Assembly: GCA_045657945.1 (NCBI GenBank)
Contig: JAZOUB010000040.1
Coordinates: forward strand, 24,457 to 88,456
Direction of reading: 5' to 3'
DNA: 64,000 bases
DNA from: HGM04593 sp045657945
GTDB lineage: Bacteria > Bacteroidota > Bacteroidia > Bacteroidales > Bacteroidaceae
Part shown: in pieces, positions 57,336 to 64,000 of the stretch
Layout: each line of letters opens with the position of its first letter
How positions within the stretch are numbered: position 1 is the first letter of the stretch
Translations under genes and position numbers: made by a program
The notes under the pieces: model-generated
What the model saw: the letters and a program-made list of their open reading frames with translations, nothing else
What the model was told of the DNA's origin: nothing
Database searches by the model: none

Positions 57336-59639
57336 ATGAAAAGACACATTTTAAATATACTATTCCCTATTTTCCTACTATGCGCCACAATGACAAAGGC
57401 ACAGGAGGGTGATTTTGTAAGTTACGTAAACCCGCTTATCGGCACGCAGTCGTCGTTCGAACTCTCGGCCGGCAATACATACCCTGCAACAGCCATGCCG
57501 TGGGGCATGAATTTCTGGACACCACGCACCGCCAAGATGGGCGATGGGTGGCAATATACCTACACGGCAAACAAGATCTATGGCTTTGAACAGACTCATC
57601 AGCCAAGCCCGTGGATAAACGACTATGGCGAATTTACAATTATGCCAATGAGCGGCAAGCCTGTGGTTGACGAGGCAAAGCGTGCGAGCTGGTTCTCGCA
57701 CAAGGGTGAGGTCTCAATGCCGCATTACTATAAGGTCTATCTTGCCGACTATGACATCGTGACCGAACTGACACCAACCGACAGGGCTGCGATGTTCCGT
57801 TTTACCTTTCCGCAAGGCGAGTCATTTGTGGCTATCGATGCCCACGACAACGGTTCATATATTAAGGTTGTTCCACAAGAGAACAAGATAATAGGCTATT
57901 CTACCCGCAATAGCGGTGGCGTGCCGTCGAACTTCCGCAACTATTTTGTGGTGGTGTTTGACAAACCGTTTGAATACACCGCCACATTCTCCCACGACGG
58001 CTCGACAGCTCCGGTACTGCTCAACGAGGAAACATTGCAGCAGACAGCCGACTACACAGGCGCTGTCATCGGTTTCAAGACCGTGAAGGGCGAGGTGGTG
58101 CATGCGCGAGTGGCATCCTCGTTCATCAGTGCCGAGCAAGCCGAGGTTAATCTGCGCGAACTGGGCGATAACGGGTTCGATGCTCTTGTCGCTGCCGGGC
58201 GTGCAAGGTGGAACGATGTTCTTGGACGCATTGAGGTAGAGGGTGATGATGTTGACAACAAGCGCATGTTCTACAGTTGTCTTTACCGCTCGTTGCTCTT
58301 CCCACGCAAGTTCTATGAGATTACCGCCGGTGGCGAAGTTGTTCACTACAGCCCCTACAATGGCGAGGTGTTGCCAGGATATATGTTTACCGATACCGGT
58401 TTCTGGGATACATTCCGCTCATTGTTCCCATTACTTAATCTTGTATATCCTTCGGTGAACGAGGAGATACAGGCCGGCTTGCTGAACACCTACCTGGAGA
58501 GCGGTTTCTTCCCCGAGTGGGCAAGTCCCGGACACCGCGGTTGCATGGTCGGCAATAACTCGGCATCGGTGCTTGCCGATGCTCTTGTAAAAGGGATTAC
58601 CATTGATGATACAGCGTTGCTATACGAAGGTTTACAACACGGCACGCGCAACGTACATCCGACAGTTTCATCGACAGGCCGTTTGGGGCACGAACTGTAC
58701 AACCGCTTGGGCTATGTTCCTTGCGATGCAGGAATACACGAGAATGCAGCACGTACATTGGAGTATGCCCACAACGACTGGTGCATACTGCAAGTAGCAA
58801 AGAGACTCGGCCGTCCACAAGGCGAGATTGCCGAACTTGAAAAACGCGCCATGAATTACCGCAATCTTTTCAACAAAGAGTATAACCTGATGTGCGGCCG
58901 CAAGAGCGACGGCAGTTTCGAGGAGAACTTCTCGCCGCTTAAGTGGGGTGGTAACTTCACCGAGGGCAACAGTTGGCACTACACATGGTCGGTGTTCCAC
59001 GATGTGCAGGGGCTCATAGACCTCATGGGTGGCAAGAGACAATTCGTGCAGATGCTCGACTCTGTGTTCACCACACCGCCGCACTACGACGACAGCTACT
59101 ATGGCTTCCCAATCCATGAGATACGCGAGATGACAGTGATGAACATGGGTAATTATGCCCACGGCAACCAACCTGCCCAACACATGATATACCTTTATAA
59201 CTATGCCGGCGAGCCATGGAAAGCGCAGAGTCGGGTGCGCGAGGTGATGACGCGCATGTACACCCCGACCCCCGACGGCTACTGCGGCGACGAGGACAAC
59301 GGACAGACATCGGCATGGTATGTGTTCTCGGCATTGGGGTTCTATCCCGTGTGCCCTGCAAGCAATGAATATGTGCTTGGCTCGCCACTCTTTGAGCGCG
59401 CTAGCGTGCACCTTGAAAACGGCAAGACCGTTGTCATTGACGCCAAGGATAACAGCGCCGGGAATGTGTATATAACAAGGATGAAGGTGAACGGCAAGGA
59501 ATATACTCGCAACTACCTGACCCACGGAACCCTGATGAACGGCACAAGGATAAGGCTGCAGATGAGTGACACCCCCAACCCCTCACGCGGCACAGCCGAC
59601 GATGACATGCCATATTCGTTCTCGAAGAGTGCTGAATAG
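57336..59639 (+). CDS. GH92 family alpha-mannosidase
   Basis: A calcium-dependent exo-alpha-mannosidase of 767 residues, exported by signal peptide MKRHILNILFPIFLLCATMTKAQ. GH92 signatures are clear: YVNPLIGTQSSFELSAGNTYPATAMPWGMNFWTP, FEQTHQPSPWINDYGEFTIMP, FSHKGEVSMPHYYKVYL, GFWDTFRSLFPLLNLVYP, and the C-terminal MGNYAHGNQPAQHMIYLYNYAG with PTPDGYCGDEDNGQTSAWYVFSALGFYPV. It is used to trim host or yeast mannans and N-glycans. No SusCD pair lies nearby, so it is a stand-alone enzyme rather than part of a visible polysaccharide locus. Confidence 0.96.
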   Translation: MKRHILNILFPIFLLCATMTKAQEGDFVSYVNPLIGTQSSFELSAGNTYPATAMPWGMNFWTPRTAKMGDGWQYTYTANKIYGFEQTHQPSPWINDYGEFTIMPMSGKPVVDEAKRASWFSHKGEVSMPHYYKVYLADYDIVTELTPTDRAAMFRFTFPQGESFVAIDAHDNGSYIKVVPQENKIIGYSTRNSGGVPSNFRNYFVVVFDKPFEYTATFSHDGSTAPVLLNEETLQQTADYTGAVIGFKTVKGEVVHARVASSFISAEQAEVNLRELGDNGFDALVAAGRARWNDVLGRIEVEGDDVDNKRMFYSCLYRSLLFPRKFYEITAGGEVVHYSPYNGEVLPGYMFTDTGFWDTFRSLFPLLNLVYPSVNEEIQAGLLNTYLESGFFPEWASPGHRGCMVGNNSASVLADALVKGITIDDTALLYEGLQHGTRNVHPTVSSTGRLGHELYNRLGYVPCDAGIHENAARTLEYAHNDWCILQVAKRLGRPQGEIAELEKRAMNYRNLFNKEYNLMCGRKSDGSFEENFSPLKWGGNFTEGNSWHYTWSVFHDVQGLIDLMGGKRQFVQMLDSVFTTPPHYDDSYYGFPIHEIREMTVMNMGNYAHGNQPAQHMIYLYNYAGEPWKAQSRVREVMTRMYTPTPDGYCGDEDNGQTSAWYVFSALGFYPVCPASNEYVLGSPLFERASVHLENGKTVVIDAKDNSAGNVYITRMKVNGKEYTRNYLTHGTLMNGTRIRLQMSDTPNPSRGTADDDMPYSFSKSAE

Positions 59640-59660
59640 GTAATATTTTAACCCGATTAT

Positions 59661-59690
59661 TTTGCTATTGGATAAATTGTATTAAATTTG
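59661..59690 (+). promoter_or_regulatory. Promoter of galE
   Basis: TTTG (59661-59664), 18 bp, TAAATTTG (59683-59690). It is a full match to the Bacteroidota consensus, 46 nt before the start codon. Confidence 0.75.
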
Positions 59691-59736
59691 CAGAAATTGT
59701 GTGCTTAGAGCATTAACTTCTTAAAAAATAAAGAAA

Positions 59737-60753
59737 ATGAAAATCCTTTTAACCGGTGGTGCAGGTTTCATTGGAAGCCACACCTTGATTGAGCTTACCG
59801 AGGCTGGTCACGAAGCTGTAGTAGTTGACAACTTGGACAACTCATCTCCTATCTCTTTGAAGCGTGTTGCCAAGATCATTGGCAAGGAAGTTCCTTTCTA
59901 CAAGGTTGACATCCGCGACCGCGAAGGTTTGCAGAAAGTATTTGACGAGCACAAGTTCGATGCTTGTATCCACTTCGCTGGCTTGAAGGCTGTGGGCGAG
60001 AGCTGCGCAAAGCCACTTGAGTACTATGAGAACAATATGAACGGTACATTCGTGCTTGTTGATGTTATGCGCAAGAACGGTTGCAAGAATATGATTTTCT
60101 CTTCAAGTGCAACAGTATATGGCGACCCTGCTATCATTCCTATCACAGAGGAGTGTCCAAAGGGTCACTGCACAAACCCTTACGGCCAGACAAAGTCTAT
60201 GCTCGAGGAGGTTTTGATGGATATCCAGAAGGCCGACAACGAGTGGAACATTGTTCTGTTGCGTTACTTCAACCCAATCGGTGCTCACAAGAGCGGTACA
60301 ATCGGTGAGAACCCTAACGGTATTCCTAACAACCTGATGCCTTACATCACACAGACTGCAGTAGGCAAGCGTGCCGAGCTTGGTGTATTCGGTGACGACT
60401 ACGATACACACGATGGTACCGGTGTACGCGACTATATCCATGTAGTTGACCTTGCACGTGCCCATGTTGCTGCTTTGAAGGCAATCGTTGCCAACAAGGG
60501 TATCGCAATCTACAACATCGGTACAGGCCACGGTTATTCAGTGCTCGATGTAGTTAAGGCATTTGAGAAGGCTAACGGTGTTCCCGTTCCTTACGCTATC
60601 AAGCCACGCCGTCCGGGTGACATCGCTACTTGCTACTGTAACCCTGCAAAGGCTGAGGCAGAACTCGGTTGGAAGGCAGAGTTCGGTATTGAGGAGATGT
60701 GCCGCGACAGCTGGAACTGGCAGAAGAACAATCCTAACGGATTTGAAGAATAA
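59737..60753 (+). CDS. galE: UDP-glucose 4-epimerase
   Basis: Interconverts UDP-glucose and UDP-galactose with bound NAD. The 338-residue protein has the Rossmann motif GGAGFIGSH (7-15), DNLDNSSP, HFAGLKAVGES, catalytic SSSATVYG and YGQTKSMLEE, and LRYFNPIGAH. Codon use is strongly biased to the preferred set, which suggests high expression. It has its own promoter and terminator. Confidence 0.97.
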   Translation: MKILLTGGAGFIGSHTLIELTEAGHEAVVVDNLDNSSPISLKRVAKIIGKEVPFYKVDIRDREGLQKVFDEHKFDACIHFAGLKAVGESCAKPLEYYENNMNGTFVLVDVMRKNGCKNMIFSSSATVYGDPAIIPITEECPKGHCTNPYGQTKSMLEEVLMDIQKADNEWNIVLLRYFNPIGAHKSGTIGENPNGIPNNLMPYITQTAVGKRAELGVFGDDYDTHDGTGVRDYIHVVDLARAHVAALKAIVANKGIAIYNIGTGHGYSVLDVVKAFEKANGVPVPYAIKPRRPGDIATCYCNPAKAEAELGWKAEFGIEEMCRDSWNWQKNNPNGFEE

Positions 60754-60780
60754 GAATCATCTGACTGATGAAGCGCAAGC

Positions 60781-60814
60781 AGGGTGTGTCAAGTTCATGA
60801 CACACCCTCTTTTT
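60781..60814 (+). terminator. Terminator of galE
   Basis: A perfect 11-bp stem AGGGTGTGTCA with its complement and a 6-nt loop, then CTTTTTATT. Confidence 0.9.
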
Positions 60815-60843
60815 ATTCCTGCTTACTGATATTTGCCCAGAAC

Positions 60844-60875
60844 TTTGCTCCAGCCAAAGAAAAAGTGTATCTTTA
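60844..60875 (+). promoter_or_regulatory. Promoter of the AddA-like gene
   Basis: TTTG (60844-60847), 20 bp, TATCTTTA (60868-60875), 25 nt before the start codon. Confidence 0.7.
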
Positions 60876-60900
60876 CGACTGCAAAAAGAGTTGTTTACCC

Positions 60901-63900
60901 ATGGATAATCATTACTTACATATATATAAGGCGTCAGCAGGCAGCGGAAAGACCTTTACGTTGGCTGTCAACTTCATCAGGATGCTTATAGAGCACCCCG
61001 ATGACTATCGCCATATCTTGGCTGTGACCTTTACCAATAAGGCAACGGCCGAAATGAAGCAGCGTATCTTGAGCAAGCTTTATGGCATCGCTTACAACAC
61101 GCCTGACGCTACGGCCTACTTTGAGGAGGTGAAACGTGCCACCCAATTGCCTGATGAGACGATAAGGCTGCGTGCACGGGAATCGCTCGATATGCTCATA
61201 CATGATTACAGCCATTTCCGTGTGGAGACGATTGACAGTTTCTTTCAATCGGTGTTGCGCGGTTTGGCGCGTGAGCTGGAGTTGGGCAACAGCATGACTA
61301 TCGAGCTGGATACGCGCAAGGTCATCAGCGAAGCTGTAGACCTGTTGCTGGGAGAGCTGAAGCCGGGCGATGCGGCATTGGAATGGATTGTAGGGTATAT
61401 TGCCGAGGAGATAGATGAGGGCAAGCAGTGGAATATCACCGATGAGCTAAAGAACTTTGCAGGCAACATTCACAATGAGGATTACCAACGTAAGGCCGAT
61501 GCACTGCGTACTCAACTACAGGGAACCACGCTCATACGTTCGCTGCGTAGCAAACTCTTAGCCGAGCGCTCCAAGGCACGTAGTCGTATGGAGGAGCGTG
61601 CCAAAGACTTCTTCAATATCTTGGATGCGCATGGCTATGATATTGATGACTTCTCGAACAAGCGCACGGGTGCTTGTGGCTACTATCTCAAGCTGGGACG
61701 GGGTGAATATACAACAGAGCTGAGCGCTCGTGCACAGGCAGCCTCGGAGGGACCCGATGGCTGGGTTGCCAAGACTTCGGGTAAAAAGAAGGAGTTGATG
61801 GCTTTTGCCGATAGTGTGCTTGTGCCTCATATCAACGAGACCCACAGGATATGCTGCGAGTGTGTACCTGTGGTCTATACTTGTGACCTAATCCTGCATC
61901 ACCTCAATCAGCTGCAGCTTATCGACATCATTCACGACCGTGTGTTGCATCTCAATCGCGAAGAGAACCGCTTTCTCCTTGCCGACACTTGCCGCATGCT
62001 TAGCTGTATGCAGCAGGGCGATTCATCGTTTGTGTTTGAGAAGCTCGGCTACTATATCGAGCATATCATGATTGATGAGTTTCAGGATACTTCGCGTATG
62101 CAATGGGATAATTTCTATCTTCTGCTGCTTGAAGGACTCTCGCACGGCAAGCGCAGTCTCATTGTAGGAGATGTGAAGCAGGCTATCTACCGCTGGCGAG
62201 GAAGCGACTGGCGCATTCTCAATGAAGAGCTTACAGCTGCGCTGGAACGCTATACGCCCGACAAACCACATACGCTTGATACCAATCGCCGCAGTTTGCC
62301 TGGTATCGTGGACTTTAATAATCGGCTGTTTGAGCGTACTGGGAAAATTCTCTCTGAACAACTTGGCGACGAGGCTGCGCAGCCGCTGATTCAGGCTTAT
62401 GCCGATGTGGAACAGCGCTACGTAGGAGATAAACAAGGTGGATATGTGCGCATCACTGATGTTGAGCCACAGGAGGGTGAGGATGCACATGAGGCCATGT
62501 GCCGCAACGTGCTGCAACTCATAGAAGAGCTGCAGGGTGCGGGCATTGCTGACAACCAGATAGCCATACTTACCCGTAGCAATCGCCAGATAGAGCGTAT
62601 TGTCGACTACATCGGTAATGCCAATCCCGAAATACACATCTTATCGGCTGATGCCTATCTGCTCAGCAATGCTACATCAGTGAGTATGATGATAGCCGCC
62701 ATGCGATGGGTGGCAGATGAGGAGCAACGCTTGGCGCTGTTGCAGTTGGCCATAGACTATCATCGTGAGGTCTTGGCCGATGCGTTGGAACCCTCGAGTA
62801 TCGTTGCCATGGCACACTGTGCTTATGGACTACCAGAATCGCTGACCCAGTCGCGTGACAGACTGCTACAGACTCCGCTCTACGAGCTAGCCGAGAAGCT
62901 GTATCAGTTGCTCGGATTACAGACTATCACTCACGAAGCGGGCTATATGATGACTTTCTTTGACCGTCTGCAACAGTTCTGCACAGATACTGCAGGCGAC
63001 CTCACGGCATTCCTTGGCTATTGGGACGATGAGTTGTATAAGGTGCCAATCCCGGCCGGGAGCAATGAGGGACTGGAAGCGATGACCATCCACAAATCAA
63101 AGGGACTGGAGTTTCATACCGTCATCTTGCCCTATTGTGAATGGGAACTCAATAAATATAAAGGAACTCTTTGGGTAGAGACTGATGACCCTCTGGGTGG
63201 TGGCCTTGAGGTGATACCTCTGGCGTACTCTTCAAAAATGAAATCCTCCATCTTTGCCCATGAGCATGACGATGAGTATATGAAACAGGTAGTGGACAAC
63301 TACAACCTGCTTTATGTGGCCTGCACACGCCCAAAGGAGAATCTCTTCATACTCAAAGCGGCAGAAAAGAAGAAGGAGGGACGAGGCTCTAAAGCTGCCT
63401 CGACGACAATCAACAACGTGGGGCAACTGATAACAATGGCTTTTGGCAATGATAGTCAAAATGGTGTAATTGAATATGGAGAACTGAAAACACCTGTAAG
63501 GATGCCCTCGGATGATAACCAGTCGCTGCTCCCTGAGGATGATAGGAAGAATCCTTTTGAAATAACTCCAACCACTGTCGAGGTGACCATGCATTCAGAG
63601 GAGTTGCAGGTGAGGTTCCGTCAGTCAAACCAATCAAAGCAATACATCCCCGACTATAAGGACGACAACTCCCAGTATATGGAGCAGGGCTTGCTGTTGC
63701 ATGAGGTATTGTCGCGGATGCAGACAACGGCGGATGCTACATCGGCTATAGAGCAGATGGTGCGCGAGGGGCATATTGGTGACTCAATACAGCGCAAGAA
63801 TATTGAACGCATCTTGTACCATGCGCTACAGCTCCCACAAGCCGCAGAGTGGTTCTCCGGCAAGTATGAACTGTTCAATGAGTGCAGCATTATATACAAC

Positions 63901-64000
63901 AATCCAGATGGCCATGTTGAACTGATACGTCCCGACCGAGTGATGAAGCAGGGCGACCATCTTATTGTCGTCGACTTTAAGTTTGCCCGCCCCACCATAC
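60901..64000 (+). CDS. addA: AddA/RecB-like UvrD-family helicase-nuclease (partial, runs off the window)
   Basis: At least 1033 codons from ATG 60901, open to the window edge. Walker A is ASAGSGKTFT (11-20); next come AVTFTNKATAEMKQRI, motif II IDEFQDTS (D392), GDVKQAIYRWRGSD, IHKSKGLEFHTVILP (about 731) and YVACTRPKENLFI. The C-terminal part reaches a PD-(D/E)xK nuclease region: RPDRV (D1012) and VVDFKF (D1025, K1027). This is the double-strand-break repair subunit that unwinds and trims DNA ends; an AddB-like partner gene is expected nearby but is not in the window. Codon use is less biased than in the neighbouring galE. Confidence 0.93.
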   Translation, partial: MDNHYLHIYKASAGSGKTFTLAVNFIRMLIEHPDDYRHILAVTFTNKATAEMKQRILSKLYGIAYNTPDATAYFEEVKRATQLPDETIRLRARESLDMLIHDYSHFRVETIDSFFQSVLRGLARELELGNSMTIELDTRKVISEAVDLLLGELKPGDAALEWIVGYIAEEIDEGKQWNITDELKNFAGNIHNEDYQRKADALRTQLQGTTLIRSLRSKLLAERSKARSRMEERAKDFFNILDAHGYDIDDFSNKRTGACGYYLKLGRGEYTTELSARAQAASEGPDGWVAKTSGKKKELMAFADSVLVPHINETHRICCECVPVVYTCDLILHHLNQLQLIDIIHDRVLHLNREENRFLLADTCRMLSCMQQGDSSFVFEKLGYYIEHIMIDEFQDTSRMQWDNFYLLLLEGLSHGKRSLIVGDVKQAIYRWRGSDWRILNEELTAALERYTPDKPHTLDTNRRSLPGIVDFNNRLFERTGKILSEQLGDEAAQPLIQAYADVEQRYVGDKQGGYVRITDVEPQEGEDAHEAMCRNVLQLIEELQGAGIADNQIAILTRSNRQIERIVDYIGNANPEIHILSADAYLLSNATSVSMMIAAMRWVADEEQRLALLQLAIDYHREVLADALEPSSIVAMAHCAYGLPESLTQSRDRLLQTPLYELAEKLYQLLGLQTITHEAGYMMTFFDRLQQFCTDTAGDLTAFLGYWDDELYKVPIPAGSNEGLEAMTIHKSKGLEFHTVILPYCEWELNKYKGTLWVETDDPLGGGLEVIPLAYSSKMKSSIFAHEHDDEYMKQVVDNYNLLYVACTRPKENLFILKAAEKKKEGRGSKAASTTINNVGQLITMAFGNDSQNGVIEYGELKTPVRMPSDDNQSLLPEDDRKNPFEITPTTVEVTMHSEELQVRFRQSNQSKQYIPDYKDDNSQYMEQGLLLHEVLSRMQTTADATSAIEQMVREGHIGDSIQRKNIERILYHALQLPQAAEWFSGKYELFNECSIIYNNPDGHVELIRPDRVMKQGDHLIVVDFKFARPTI

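Noticed and set aside
58668..59525. 285-codon open frame antisense to the GH92 gene
   Set aside because: GH92 signatures run through the whole plus-strand region; the antisense product is His/Val-rich artefact sequence.
57336..60753. Polysaccharide utilisation locus around GH92 and galE
   Set aside because: No SusC/SusD pair, no regulator and separate promoters and terminators for the two genes.

Overview
The window reads as chromosomal DNA from an anaerobic gut-type member of the order Bacteroidales (Bacteroidota). The evidence is the gene set: HydF maturase, a GH92 alpha-mannosidase, M3 and M16 lipoprotein or envelope peptidases, DUF4251/DUF4136/DUF4919-type proteins, CidA/LrgB, and an S16 protein with a long Ala/Glu/Lys tail. 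Promoters also fit the Bacteroidota pattern (TTTG, about 19-20 bp, then TAnnTTTG or TATCTTCG) and Shine-Dalgarno sequences are mostly absent. Genus cannot be fixed from sequence alone. No rRNA, tRNA, CRISPR array, prophage or large transposon was seen.

Layout. 0.3-6.8 kb: TrhA-like membrane protein, murB with a metallo-hydrolase, small winged-helix and Cys-motif proteins, an M3 peptidase lipoprotein and a small heat-shock protein with a Cys-rich insert and a structured leader. 7-9.2 kb: two tandem paralogous secreted proteins of unknown function, each behind an E. coli-like promoter. 9.3-14.5 kb (minus strand): a second M3 peptidase, a RidA/chorismatase-like protein, and an overlapping RhuM-Fic / tRNA-editing pair. 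14.6-17 kb: hydF and a WG-repeat protein. 17.2-20.9 kb: SDR plus aldehyde dehydrogenase operon and an MscS-type channel. 21-23.3 kb: thioesterase, possible small RNA, REP-associated transposase with its palindromes, ispE. 23.5-31.5 kb: dnaB, trpS, two duplicated small lipoproteins, pheT, yebC.

31.6-42.3 kb: a DUF4251-like protein interrupted by an in-frame TGA, a GH43-like lipoprotein with nagB, an S37-type peptidase, a lone ABC ATPase with a PatB/MalY lyase, NIF3 with a zinc-ribbon coiled-coil protein, and umuDC. 42.7-50 kb: an unknown protein, lrgAB, fabD-GH13-DUF4919 cluster, enolase, an unknown protein. 50-57 kb: an M16 peptidase, a four-gene envelope set (beta-barrel, DUF4136-like, NlpE-like, and an S41-fold protein that has lost its catalytic Ser and Lys), rpsP. 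57.3-64 kb: GH92, galE and the start of an AddA/RecB-like helicase-nuclease cut by the window edge.

Most of the window is housekeeping. The unusual material lies in short elements and altered genes: a roughly 140-200 bp terminal-inverted-repeat element in three copies, two of which sit exactly between tandem paralog pairs; a REP palindrome inside a transposase gene; two candidate structured RNAs; an S41 pseudoprotease; a nonsense-interrupted polyproline tail; and a Fic/tRNA-editing gene pair that share a duplicated 5' end.
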